A stretch of 64,000 nucleotides of DNA, taken from positions 32,066,212-32,130,211 of the forward strand of contig CM035807.1 of assembly GCA_020466095.1 (NCBI GenBank). Reading direction: 5' to 3'. The stretch is from Chlorops oryzae (taxonomy: Eukaryota > Arthropoda > Insecta > Diptera > Chloropidae). Shown in pieces: positions 46,650-59,900 of the stretch (its first letter is position 1; every line of letters begins with the position of its first letter). The notes under the pieces were generated by a model. That model was not told the DNA's origin and did no database searches. It was given only the letters and a program-made list of their open reading frames with translations. Position numbers and translations under genes: made by a program.

Positions 46650-47389
46650 GGGCCGGTCTTTTAAAGTCTGATTATATCTCTGGTTTGGTTACCAGAGATT
46701 TTGTCTAACCAATGTTTTATGAATCAAAGGTTAAGAAATTGCGTCTTTCAGACACATTTTCGGATTTGGTTAACAAACCGTAATTTAATCACGAATTCCA
46801 ATATTTTTCCAGTCTCTCTAACCCAATTAAATTAAATATACGTACATATATACATACCCGGCTGGAATTTCTACCTCGGCGCTAGCTAGGCCCTAGGTAG
46901 TTTATATCTTGGGCTTAGCTAGTAAAGTCTAGCTAGCGCCTTCTAGTTTGTTAATGCTTCGTCTAGCTAGCGCCCGGCTAGTAATTTCTAGCTACCGCCT
47001 AGATCGCCTAGTTCGCACCTCGTTGGTTACGATATCGCCTCTGTGCAAAGCTGACGCTCAACACACAAAGTACACTCTCATTGGTTCCACGAATTTAAAC
47101 TAAGTGATAATTATAAAAAAAAGTTTTGTCTCAAATTTTCTCTCTGGGTTCTAGCTTGGCCCTTGCTAGCGCCAGGCTAATTTTATCAAGTCGGGCAGCT
47201 AGGGTAGCTAGGCGCTAGTTAGGCGCATTTATCTAGGCCCTAGCTAGGCCCTAGCTAGTAACTAGATTTCTCTAGGAATTTCCAGCCGGGATACTTTGTT
47301 TACCTAACCAGAGTTCAAAAGACACAATATGTGGTTAACACTGGCAATAACCAAGGGTTATTATTAACCAGGCTTAAAAAGACCGGCCC
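46650..47389. mobile_element. PIF/Harbinger-like MITE with a nested element
   Basis: Both ends read GGGCCGGTCTTTTWAA inward (the left has AAAGTC, the right, reversed, TAAGCC) and are flanked by TAA (46647-46649 and 47390-47392). A 3-bp TAA/TTA target and GGGC-type ends are characteristic of PIF/Harbinger. The outer element is about 306 bp; the rest is the insertion at 46857-47290. Confidence 0.7.
46857..47290. mobile_element. Nested foldback element rich in GCTAGCTAG, 434 bp
   Basis: Ends CCCGGCTGGAATTTC and, reversed, CCCGGCTGGAAATTCC, with ATA directly outside both. The subterminal DNA is packed with CTAGCTAGCGCC and GGCCCTAGCTAG variants in both orientations. The middle, about 47010-47150, is unrelated and A/T-richer. 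No coding capacity and no superfamily assigned. Confidence 0.65.
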
Positions 47390-47394
47390 TAAGT

Positions 47395-50300
47395 ATATGA
47401 TACGATTAACATGTAAGTTTTTTCATTCGCGGCTCAAGAATATAAAATATCATTCCCTGTATTCGCTTATATCACCATAGATCTCAACAGACAGGCATTT
47501 ATCTACCAGGGTCTGTGAATCCGCACATAGGTAGTTAAAGGACAGAAATAGGGGATAGGTGGTTAAGAGTTAAGCTTTTAAGCAATAATAAAATGAACAT
47601 TTTAAAGCATTTTATTGTTGGACTGAAGGATTAGGCAATTTTTTATTCTTGTGTGTGGTTTTTTACACAAATTCACCTGATATGACTATACGGAAATATC
47701 ATATTGATGCATATCAATCACAGGCATGATACAAGAAAACAGGATAGCGCCACTTCAGCCCGGGAGCATGTATTGGTTTTAGCAAAATTGCTTGAAAAAT
47801 ATTTTTATAATGTTTTCTGAGAAATTTTCTATATATGGTGTTTTGAATGAACATTCTATCTTTATAATTGTCTTAGATATGATTTTTTATTTGAATTTTC
47901 TCTAAATCATATGTTTTGCATTGACCTAAACAGCAAAACAACTTTCGTCGAAATAGGCTTCGGGGGCCAAATCACTATGCTTATAGTGCTATACCCTTTA
48001 ATCTTTTTATTCCTAGTTGAATAACGAGCCACCATTTTGTTGCTATTTTTATAGAATGTTCCGAAAAAACATTCATACATCACAACGAGTTAATCGGACT
48101 GTGTCCTGAATTCACAAAGAAATTCAACTGTTTTTAGGACTCACAAAAGGAAACTAAAATGCTTCATATCACTATTGATTTGTATGTAGACAGACTTCTC
48201 AAAATTACATCAAAAAATAACATAAAAGTCGAAGTCACTCGTTCTCGGCTGAAGTGGATGGGTACCCAACTCATTAATAAATTTTCGAATTTTCATTTTG
48301 TTCAAATGATGGCTCCTTTTAGGAAACAAGGCCTTATCTAACCAAGTAAGAAAGAGCAATAAAACGAATTTCACAGAAAACAGCTAAAGAATCAAAACCA
48401 CAATAGGAGCACCAACAAATAAACCTTCTCCTATTTATGCAAATGAGAACAAAGGTTCAAACCGAGCATGTTAATTTGAAATAAGAAAGATCGGGCAAAC
48501 ACAATAGGCTTCCTGCACTGTATGAGAGCCCTTCCGCTTCCTGGCTGTATGATGTATGCTACAGATTTTGTGCCTCTGGAATTTTGCATAAGCTTATAAA
48601 CCGATTCGGGTAGCATCGAAAGTTCGCTAATCAGCTTTAATGGCCACCATGGTTGCTTTAAAAAATTAAAATTGAATTCAAAGCACTGTTTAACATTTTA
48701 GCTGCGAATTTTAAAAAGCCACTAACAATGGAAACAATTTGGTATTTTCCATTTAAAAAAAAAAAGTCTCTCTTTAAGAGAGAACGCCATAATTTTTAAT
48801 GTGAAAACTTTAAGAGTCCTAAAAAGGGAACAACTGCTTTGAAAAGAGACTTCAATGAACTAAATAACTTTTTTATATCATGAGAGATATTTAAGCTTGG
48901 ATTTGTTCATTATCGCAAAACATGTTTTTTCCAGTTTTATCTCAACATTAAAACCGTAAATAAATTGCTGAATAAATTTGAAACATAATCAACAATGCAA
49001 CTGCAGAGATTTTTAATTATGTATGAAGACACAATTGTATTGCGGCATAAAAGGTTAATTACAATAAAGAGCAAAGGAAAAAAAAATAAAATAAAATAAA
49101 ATAAAAGGAAATTCACTAGGATGGTAGATGGTATTCTATTCAGTGTGCTACAATGCGAGCTTTCCATGATATATTCATGCGTAATATACGCCACAAATGC
49201 TCGGCAGTCATAACAATATAATTGTCCTGCTTGCCATTAATTAACACACACATTAATGGCTTTATATGAGTAAGTTTTTATATTGCATTCGCATATAAAT
49301 ATACGGCCCATGCTGCTGCCATATATTGCAACTGGCAATGTTATTTTATTGTTCTTGCCCACATGGCACAGCGTTTATTCCATTTTATTGTGCACTTTAA
49401 TGGTTTGCCATGAATTATGATCTCAAAGCGAGAGAAAAGCTTAAGTCTTTATTTATGTTTTGTAGTCAGATTGTCGGTATGCAATCCATAATCGTGTGAA
49501 TTATGAAGGCTAAGAGGAAAATGTGGAAGAATGTTGGGGATACAAAAGTGCGTATAGAATATACTTATTCTCTTTGTATTCATTTGAACTTTGCGAAATA
49601 AAAATTTTAATAAAATTATAAAGGACGAGATTAAAAAAAATATATTTCTCAAACAATGAAATCAAAAATGCTTTCAACTTTATGATCCTGCGAAATAAAG
49701 TTAAATGTATTTTTTATTTGGAGTCACATAAAAAGAGCAATAAACGCTCTCTTACACTAAAATATTAGAAAATCTCAGTATCTTGGGAGGACATCGTAAA
49801 AGTTTTATTGGATACTTTGCTATGACACATTTCTGGTAAGGAAGTTGAAGACCATTCATTTTGATGGCCAAAAACAACCGAACAAATTTACACGCACGCT
49901 TTAAGATTCTTCTTTAAGTCCTTCCTATGCTAAGCATTAAAATCTCAGCCCTTATTGATAAGAAAATACGATCATCGAATAAAACGCATCTAAGGCAGAC
50001 ATTCATCGACCTTTGGGACACAATACTTGTTTCATTGCGGAAATAACATCAAATCAAACGACCGTTTTTATGTTTTCCTTCTAACACTATTCTATCTTCA
50101 CCGTCCTTGAGTCGCAGCAGGACTTTTCCACGTTACCATGAAGAATTTGAAGGGTTTGGTACAATATTAACCTCTTAGAGGAATGACAAAAACAACAAAA
50201 TTTAAGCTCATTTATGTATGTGTGAGCTCATCAGTCAGTTGTTGTTCTTGGTTCTTGGTTCTCTTTGGTGAACAATTTCTTTCTTTCATTGTCTCGTTTC

Positions 50301-53300
50301 AATTTCACTCCATTCCATTCCTGTGCACTGTTCTCTATTCTCTGGCATGGATACAATACCTACGTGAACATCAAAACAAATGTTTATTTTTTTCTCGTTG
50401 AAGATTTATAGAACAAGGTCCCAGTGACTGGACGCGGTCGCTCTGGAGATGGGCTAGTTGTTTGCTCGGTGGTCGCATTAGGAAAATGTTTTTACTAAAT
50501 TGATATTAGGTGTAATCGCTAACAAATGCGCTTGACGTCACAATGACTCTAACCGTGGAGATAAATACGGAAAGAAAAGGAATGCATTTGTTTTCCATTA
50601 AGGAGATTGGTTTTTCGAAGTGATGGGAGATTTTCACTTGAAGAAGGCAGCGTGTTTTCGTTTTGTTGTGAACATCAACTGGAAATGCTTCTAAGAAATC
50701 AAGGATTTAATTGAATTAGCTCTCTTTATCCTTTTCACTTCATAGACGCTCGAAATTAAGAAACCAATTTGAGCTTCTGCGAGAATATTTAACATAAATG
50801 GACGTGAAACGTAGAAAATTCAGACCCTTGAAGATTACTTCAACTTGTTTTGAATGTCACTGGCTAATTTGGAAGTAAGATCTTTAAAGAGACTAGTTTA
50901 GAAAATAATTCTCCAAAAAATCTGACGCCTTATTTATTTGAAATCTTCCTTATACATTCCGAGAATCTCGAGCCATTCGATATGGCATCGCAGAATATTG
51001 GTAAATAAACCGAAGCAATGTTTTCGAATTCGGGCTCAACGGCAAACTGTCGAACGCCAACTCAACTCGAAAAGCAGCTCGCTTAGTGCCACAGTCACGT
51101 TCTTTCCAGGTAATTTAAGTTTTGTGTACTCGCTATTGTTGATTTTATATTTGGATGCGGGATCGGCAAACTGCGATTTCGTGTTTCGTTCTCCCCGTTT
51201 TGCGGGTATGAAAAATCTAAGAATTTTGCTGTTCTTTCGTTGCTTGTTGCGAATTTTACTGCACAATTCAACGTGACTGCGTTAAATAAAATTTACGAAA
51301 ATATTTCGAAAGACTTTTCTCTTCTTTTGCTGCCATGAAAAAGTCCTAAAAATAGAGTCTTTCAACGCTTGCATCTTTCGATAAAAAAAGTTCAGTCGCC
51401 AACGGACTGGTCGACCCCGATGTATGAGCAATGCTCGAATGTGCAAAAGTTAAGCTCTACGACAATGGGCTCCTTACCTCTAATGCACATGTAACTTAAT
51501 GCATGCAACACTTCCGTTTCCGCTCCGATAAAGACTCCTTTCAACAATATTGTCGAGAATCGTTGCTAGTATAAAGCACTATTGTACTTAGATTGCCTTA
51601 GAAATGGCATATTGTAATTTGATTTTGCAGCAAACGATTGACAGAAATTTTATTGTGTTATTGGATAAATATTATCTATTGAACAATTGCTTGGACTAAC
51701 TGATTCCACCACAAACAAATTAGATTTCAGCTTAGATATTTTTGCTTAATCTTCTTAAGCTAATTAAATTTTGAAAGCGAAAAAGTCATTGAGTTTGATT
51801 CTATCATTTAATTCAAAACATTTGAGCCAATTCTTCGAGTAAAAATTCTGATGCGGTTTACTAAGAATCCGAGTTTAAAGTCTGTGTCTAAAATGTGTCT
51901 AAAAAAGAGCACTTCCTCATTTAATATTCCACATTTCTATGAAAAGCTGTGCTTCCAAGGAGTGACAAAATGCCTTCTCTCGAGGCGTATAAATAACAAA
52001 AATCGCATGTGACATAAAACAGGCACAAATGAAACTTTTTTGGCTAATGTGAATTCCTGGTATTTCAAAATGTTGAAGTGCAATAAGACATACAATCAAA
52101 AGCTCCATGACAACTCCAACTGAGATTCAAATACAAATATGAGTTCTCAGAAGCTAGACGAATAGACACAAAAAATCCAGAGGAACTTTTTGGACAAAAA
52201 ATGAGAAATTGTTTAACTTTTCAAATTGCGTTTCTGTGAAGGAACATGCCGAATCGGAAGAGTAGACTTCGCTCAAATTTATTCCTTTTTGTTCCATTTT
52301 TTTTTTCCTGTAAGAAAAAAGAAGTCTTGTAGCGCAAATGTACTTAAAAAGTAATAACATATTTCATTTCAATCTCGGTAAGGCAAACATATCGCGCTAC
52401 TTCAAGGAGAGAGGCAAACTTAACGAAAAGTTTTCGCGAAGTAAATTTCCTTTTTTTTAAATTATTCAAATAGATATGCTTGACTCTGCAGAATATATGA
52501 AATTGAGAAGAGTTTCTGCCCAAACCAATTGCATTTTGAAAGTCACTGTTTTTCTCAATCTTGCACTATCCTTTCAATGTTCTCCTGTTGACACCATTAA
52601 ATCCGACCATTTAGATTCCTTTGGTTGCATACCGAGCTAAAAGTTTCACATTTGAGTATTTATTTGGGAGCAATTTATATACAATCTTTAACCTAATAAT
52701 CCCTTTCATTCATCAATAAAAATATTTGTGGTTGAGTTCTACACAATGGAAGATTAAAAAAGGATAAAGCTGAGCTCCAATTGGCAAATAGTCTCTAGAC
52801 CGCAAATTAATAACAAAAAGGCTATTCTTGGTAAAATCTATTTGAAAAACAATCAAATTGAGGCAGCCCAACTCGACTAAAGCCTTCGGCCTAGTGGCAT
52901 TCTTATCCATTTTTGCCTTTTCATTAAAATTGCGGTAGTTTCAAGGAGATTCCATTTCGAATCCAGCTGTTTCGAAAAGTTAAGATGAAGAGGAACTTCA
53001 CTCCGAAATTCTAAGGAAATCTTCTACTTCAAAGACATCTCTACCATACTTCCTGCTTTAAATAATTCGTACTCTAATTAATCCTTCCTTCAAATGCAAA
53101 TATCACATTTAAAATGATAAAGCAACTAGTTACTCTGCTCATATTCTTCCTTCAAGTCTTATCTTGAAAGGAATATGCAAAGTTCACAGGCTCACACAGG
53201 AAGCTCACACACACACAAAAGTAGTTCACGTGAACATTCACTTAAAACGCAAGTGCAATGCGGGCTTAACTTGGTGGCGGAAGTAAAGATAATGCGATAA

Positions 53301-55205
53301 ATGCAAGAAGGATTTCCAAAGGAAATGCACGTATGTGGAAAATTCTGTGGGCGACCACACTAGAAAGAAGGCAAACTTTCCAACGAAGCGGTAAAATTAA
53401 TTCAACTATCGCTGCAGGAGATTCAGTGTATTTGCACCGATTCCGTATTTCTGCAAGACTGTGATAGCTCAGCAAAAACTCCAACGATAATCTCTAGCAT
53501 CACAAAATTCCACTTATGAACACATTTATGTATGTCTGAATGCACACATATATGGTAAAGGACATACCATGTCAGTCACATGTGTACATATGTAAATATA
53601 AGTCAAACTTTTAAGTTAACATTGCGCTTTTGTTTTAACCTCACAACTACCTTCTTGGCAACTCCAGACAAAAGTCAACCATTAAACTATGTATATTTCT
53701 GGCATAATGCATCTCTTCCATGAAAGATAAATGTCAAGCTACACAAGTTTCTGCTTGTTGTGTTGTCAACTCGATGGTTTAAATGCTCGTTAGAAGGATA
53801 TTCTTCCAGGTTATATGAATGAGAACGAACGAAAAATAATTTTACATTATCTCGTGACTCGCAGAGTAAATAGTAAAGTGTTTTTGAACGTCGAGATATT
53901 GTATGTAGGAAAACAGTGCACCACTGCTATACTTGTAAGACAAATTTTTCAAAAGGCAACAATTAAATAGATCGTCTAAATCTACGATGGGATCCCTTAG
54001 TGTCATTCATGCAATTTGAATTGAATATATGTGTACAGATACTTATGTCTTGATAAGCTTTCAAATAGTAAGAGAAAGTGAATAAATTAAGTCTGACGGA
54101 TTGATGAGGGGGTCGATAACCACCAGTATGTGGATGCATATTTAATCAGAGAATTAATTAATCTTAAATCGCTTTGCCGCATAAATCACTTCGAGGGATT
54201 CATACACCGGCTTATCATAAAATTAGATCTGCTGTCCGTATCAATTGTGATTGAATGGCTACGACTTCTTGTCACAAAAAAAAAAAAAACCCATTTTACT
54301 TAAAATAATTTAAAATATCCTCATCTTTAGGTTATTATTTCCCCACATTCATATATATATTATTATTATTTTTTCCAATTGAAATTCGATTTCCTTTTGA
54401 CACTTGACTTAAAATACAATCACGTCTCTTTCACATCGCATTTTCGTTATCGATTTAATTCATGTTTTATGCATGTTTTATTATGATTATCTCCTTTATA
54501 AGATACATTGGTTGCACACAGAAAAACGAAGCAGGAAATCGATTTTCTTAAAAAATTCAACATTTGTTCGGCAAAGTAATCAAAGGGAAGATGGGCTGAA
54601 AGCTATCTTCGAAAAAAATATCTAAAATCTTCTTTTATTTATGTGAGAAAATGTTATTCTACTATACAAGGTGTTCCGTACTAAAGCGCTTTTCTTTATA
54701 GGATCGGTCGAAGAGATCATGGTGAACAAAAAATCGCATAACAGGAGAGGGTCCAAAATGTTACCCTGAGGAATTACAAGGCGAAGAAATAAATTTGCTG
54801 AAGTTTCAGAAAAATATATTTTTCGCATGCTGTGGAAAAAAAATTTCATTTCAACCAATAACTAGATTTCAATTAAAGAAAAACTCCATCCTTTTGATTG
54901 AATCAACTCTTGTTTAATATCGTGAAAATTGTAATTCAAAACGCTTCAATAATGAAAACCACTTTTAAGTCAACCTTAAGGCGATTGAACGGAAAGAAGC
55001 CTCACAAAGTTAAGCACACTTTGGCCCTCGGAAAGCAACAATCCCCAATTTTCGAAGCGAACTTCTAACTTCCAAACGTGCTGTGATGGGAAAAAAAAAT
55101 CCGACACCGCATCTAACTGACACACACACATTTCCATTCAGAGAATTGCACAGAAATTCAGGGAACCAAAAGGACGAAAGAAACGAAAATTCGAACAAAC
55201 TTCGA
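47395..55205. other. Longest TE-poor stretch, no recognised gene
   Basis: Contains an AAAAT array at about 49078-49107 and CA runs near 53205-53218. A locally CpG-rich patch at 51020-51280 holds a short ATG frame (about 51019-51087) and a CTTTCCAG/GTAATT junction at 51110, but no exon can be defended. Scattered 60-80 codon frames lack domains. Confidence 0.4.
49078..49107 (+). repeat. AAAAT pentanucleotide microsatellite
   Basis: About five units inside a longer A-rich run. Confidence 0.8.
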
Positions 55206-55210
55206 CACCG

Positions 55211-55994
55211 CACAGTGGTTGGGCTTCATACTTTTCTTGACAAAAAGTAGGAGTGCTCCTAGAATAATAAAATTTGGCAAAACCGAGCATTATTTTAACG
55301 GAATTAAAAACCAACGCATTTTCATAAAATTCGCTGACGCCCACCTTCCACCCCCCATACAACCCAAAATGATTTTTTCATATATATTTTTTTCGCTTTA
55401 TCAGATTTATGAATCTTAAAAAACACACAGCTTACTATCAACAAGACAAAAAGATCCTGAAAGTTTAACCAAAATCTACTACGCCCACCACTAATGGATG
55501 GCATTACAATAGCGTACCCTTAAAGTATACTATCGAAATTTAATATGTCAGAATGAACTCTAATTTAAATTTTTTCCCCAATTAGGAAGCAAGAGATAGT
55601 AACAGAAATTTGTTCTTTCCCAACAAAAAATAGAAAATGCTGTATTTCATGGAGTCATTTGCATTTCCGACTAATTTTTAAATCATTTATGGTAACTAGC
55701 TGATTCTCTCGGTGAATCCATCTCTTAATGTTATATTTATTTAAAAAACCGTTTGGGTCTTACGAGTGATTTTCTTTTCCATTGATGCTATACTGAATTT
55801 AATGAAAATCTTAGTCAATTATTGCCCTTTAATCTTTATGTAACTTCCCACGGGTTTTCCAAGTAAAGCTTCCTTTTGAAAAAAAAAATTTATAGATTTA
55901 TCTTATTTAGAGAATCCTCTACAAACCTCCATCGTTATTTTTTTGAAATCAATTGGTTGAAAAGGTGACTTTTTGCCACCACATAACCACTGTG
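55211..55994. mobile_element. Transib-type MITE, 784 bp, exact 5-bp TSD (copy B)
   Basis: Ends CACAGTGGTTGGGCTTCAT and, reversed, CACAGTGGTTATGTGGTGG. CACCG flanks both sides (55206-55210 and 55995-55999). The left 120 bp and the AAAGTATACTATCGAAATTT block match copy A at 5912-6196, which is a much shorter deletion derivative. No transposase frame remains; only short frames are present. Confidence 0.85.
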
Positions 55995-55999
55995 CACCG

Positions 56000-56770
56000 C
56001 CTGCCTCAGTTAACGTTATTTCTGCGTACTGACCATAATTACATCGAAAAGAGCAATCGAGAAACACTTGATGCTGGCAATTAGCTGAAGTTTTTTAACG
56101 TGCTGGTTCTTTTCCCTTTCTCTCGCTCTCTTCCTTCGTCAGGCACGCTGTCGCCATAATTCTTTCGACGGACAGCAAAAGGAGAACTCATACAACTCTA
56201 TCCTCGTCCACTCTACGGTTTGAGGCTTCTGGTAGCACTCAAGACACTTCGCCAATGCTTTTAACGTACGTATTTCATTCCACGCTGCAGCCACTGCTGT
56301 CCGGTAACACTTTCTTGTACAAGTGTAATTAATTAGTTTTCAATTTAACTGCTAAATATGCGTAATTAATGTGCTTTGACGATGCGCTAAACTAGCGGAA
56401 GAATACGAATACGAAAAGTATCGTTATCGTAATCGTCGAGGGTCTGTGGGGTACCTACGATGAAAAGGAGTTTTTCTACTACTTCGGCTTCAATCCTTTG
56501 AATCCCCATTAAAAATCGTCTTCTTTTCATTGTAGCTTTAAATGCACGATGCATCCGAATGGTGCTCATCTATGATTCGTATTTTAAGATTTACAATTTC
56601 CTTGCGTTGATTCCGTTTTGCCTTCGCCGTCGGATTGTCGCGTTTCGCTCCTTCCAGGTCCGTTTTTGTCAACTGTGTTCTCGTATCGTACGAGCAGTTC
56701 AAGCAGTGCGCTGAGTCCGTCGAAAAGGAATTCATGTCGAGGTACGAGGCTGCGAAGGACATTGGCAGCA
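56000..56770. other. GC-richer stretch, possible remnant of a host exon or promoter
   Basis: CG dinucleotides are common and TE ends are absent up to the LTR element. CTTTCTCTCGCTCTCTTCC near 56112 and TTTCGCTCCTTCCAG near 56643-56658 could be splice acceptors. Open frames run on both strands into the LTR insertion point (see the separate entry). I cannot say which, if any, is translated. Confidence 0.3.
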
Positions 56771-56776
56771 TGCTGT
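56538..56776 (-). pseudogene. Open frame(s) interrupted by the LTR retrotransposon
   Basis: If the LTR element and one CTGT copy are subtracted, a minus-strand frame of about 92 codons runs from 61682 through 61643, then 56776 to the stop at 56538. On the plus strand another frame runs from 56611 through the same junction to a stop at 61675-61677. The plus frame has strong fly-like codon choice over about 36 codons (GTC, TAC, GAG, CAG, AAG and GAC frequent) and could begin at a splice acceptor near 56658. Only one strand can be the real exon. Neither product is recognised. Either way the insertion would break it. Confidence 0.3.
56773..56776. repeat. Target-site duplication of the LTR element (CTGT), left copy
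   Basis: CTGT directly before the left LTR. The matching copy is at 61639-61642. A 4-bp duplication is typical of Ty3/gypsy integrases. Confidence 0.85.
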
Positions 56777-56940
56777 TGTCACTCAAAAGAATTTGCGATT
56801 TACAAAAAAAGGTTTATTAAAGTTAAAACAAATATAAAAAACTGGACTTGTAGGAAACGACGTTATTCGCCCCACGCTATCAATCGACTGACTTCTTTTT
56901 CTCCTTCTTCGTTTTCTCTAGGTACTCGGTACTAGTGACA
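56777..56940 (-). repeat. 3-prime LTR (164 bp)
   Basis: Identical to 61475-61638. In element orientation it holds, in order, the gag-pol stop codon (56918-56920), an Inr-like TCAGTC (56886-56891), and a polyadenylation signal AATAAA (56813-56818) that should end the genomic transcript. A short purine run AGGAAAGG at 56947-56954, 6 bp outside the LTR, is the only polypurine-tract candidate and is weak. Confidence 0.95.
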
Positions 56941-59900
56941 ACTCGGCCTTTCCTGATGTCAGCTCGTCCCGAGATTTGTCGTCCTCCGGAGTGCCGCCGT
57001 CGTCATAGTCTTCGTCAAATTCAGGAATGAGACTACAGAAGGGTTTCATTTTGTCGCTACTAATAACAGAGCTGTATTTGCGTCGATTCCTTTGAGAGCC
57101 CTCGATATCTTCGACAATATATCGATCAAACCGCAGAACCTTCTTGATCTCATAGGGCCCTTTGTATTTCGGGTCCAGTTTTCGGGATTCACCCGTGCTC
57201 GGTAGTGCGCTTTCAATAAGAACCAAATCACCTTCTTGATACACATGTGGTGTGGTGTGTTTCTCGTCGAATCTCTTCTTCCACCTCAAACGTGCCGCTT
57301 CAATATTTCCGACCGCTTTTGACCGACGCTCTTCCATACTCATGGCACTGCTATACTCATCGTCTTCCTGTAAGGCTGCAATGATTTTGCTTCCCGCGAT
57401 GTCACGCAATGGAAAATCGAACACCAGATCCATTGGTGAGAATGCAGTAGTCGAATTTACTCGAGTGTTTAGAGTCCACTGCATTGACCTCAGTTTTTCG
57501 TCCCAATCGCGCGCCTCGACATTAGCTGTTCGGAGATACTGCAATACCGATTGGTTGACGCGCTCAGCTAAACCATTCGATCGTGGGGTACGCACTGCCA
57601 CCTTTATGTGTTGAATTTCCTGCGCTCTACAAAATTCTTCGAATGCTGCCGAGGTATATGCCGTTCCTCGATCGGTCACAATAGTCTTCGGAAGTCCAAA
57701 ATAAATCGTCAAATTATTGATAATATTCAATACCGGCTTTGTTTTAGTGGTCTTTACAGCCGATATAATGACGTAACGGGTCAGTGCGTCAACCATGACG
57801 TGAATGTATTCGTTACCTTGCTTGCTTTTTATGAAGGGTCCCAGATGATCCATGTGCAAGACTTCAAATGGAAGCCTGGGCGTGTCCATGCCATACAACC
57901 TGCCCTCCTTAATTTTGGGTGAACGATAATAATTGCATTCGATGCAAGCTTTGATGTAGCTTTTCACAATGTTGCGCATCTTAGGGAACCAAAAGTGATC
58001 CAAAATCTTCGATATTGTTGCATCCACACCAACATGTCCGGCTTCGTCGTGGCATAGTTTAATAATTCGCCAACGCATACCTGAAGGCACCATAAGTAAA
58101 TTCGTCTCGTTGACCTTTCTCATTAGGCGCTGCTTTTTAATAGTGAAGTCCTTCTGGTACATACGTGCTTGGTCCGATTTCCTTGTACCACTGATTATAT
58201 CAATGATTTCCGTCAATTTGGGATCCGATCGTTGCATGACAGCTACCCAGTCTTCCACATCATCCGTGATTACCATTAATTTTTCCGACACATCTTCAGT
58301 AATAGTTGATTCATCTTCATTTGGAGCTCGGCTCATGGCATCGACATGCCTCATTGCTGCATTAGCTCGATATTCGAATATTATGTCGTATTCCTGCAAC
58401 CGCAACAGCCATCGACTAATTCGTGCTGCTAATGGTTTTATGTTGCTAGTCTTCACAATAGCTTGACAGTCCGTCACAACTATAAACTGCTTACCAAAAA
58501 CGTACATTCTAAAACGTTCACATGCCTCCACGACAGCCAGCAGTTCTAGTTCATATGAATGATATTTACTTTCCGCGTCGCTGCATGCTCGACTATAATA
58601 CGCTAGAGGTCGCAGTCCATGCTCGTCTGTTTGCATAAGAATTGCTGCTAAGCCATTGCTGCTCGCATCAGTGTGTATTTGTTGTTGTTTGTTGACATCA
58701 TACACACCCAAAACAGGCTCGTGACTTAGGATGCTCACCAGCTCCTTGAATGCTTGATTGCAGGATTGGGTCCACTCGAAGTTGCAATTTTTCCGCAACA
58801 GCTTCGTTATCGGTGCCGCAATCTGTGCATATTTTGGGACGAACTTCCTGAAGAACCCAGTCAGTCCCAAGAATCTTCGAACATCGTGCACAGTTCGCGG
58901 CTCTCGGAATTTAAGGATAGCCTCCGTTTTCCTGTTTCCCGGTTGAATTCCTTCGGCCGATAATTTGTGTCCCAAAAACATCACGCTCTCCATCAAGAAT
59001 GAACATTTCGATAGTCTCAGCGTCAGTCCTGCACTTTTAATAAGTTCAAAGAATTCTCTCAATGTCTGAATTCCTTCATCAGCCGTTTTTGATGCTATTA
59101 TCACCTCATCAACATAACTTATCACTCGATCACGCATAGGTGCTATAATTTCGTTCATCGCCCTTTGGAACTCACTCGGTGCGTTCCGTAATCCGAATGG
59201 CATCCGGTTAAATTCAAAGTGCCCGTGATGAGTTACAAATGCGGTATATTGCTTTGAATTTTCCTCCAGCTCGATTTGGTAATACCCCGACATTAAATCC
59301 AAAGTAGTGAAAACTGTCTTACCCGCGAGAGTCGACAATACGCCCTCGACGGTGGGCATTGACCATGGCTGCTTTTCGGTTATGGCATTCAATGCTCGAA
59401 AATCGACACACAGTCGTTCATCCCCGTCTGCCTTCGGCACCAAGAGGATCGGCGATGAATACGCTGATTTAGATGTCCTTATAATGTCGTTCCTTAACAT
59501 CTCCTCGATTTTCTCTTCCACAATGCGTCGCTTGGGCAACGATATCGAATATGGTGTTAATGAAATTGGTGTAGTCGTAGTCAATTTTATCTTCATCTTG
59601 CCTCGGTCATATTTTCCAATCGTGGAGAGCGTTTTGGAAAAACACATATGGAACTTTTCGAGCAACCCCTCCAATTCTTCTTTGTTCTTCTGTTGGAGCT
59701 CCCTGTTGACGTTGATTTCTTCTTTATTCAAGGCACTGATCTGGCATTCGCCTTGATTCATCACAACACAGTTCTTTTTTAAGAAGTCGATGCCAATAAC
59801 AAAATCGTGATCCATAATCTCATCCGCGACTATCCAGAATTCGTGTGACTGCATCTCTCCATCTATGGCAAAATGCAATTTCATCGCCTCGTTGCACTTA

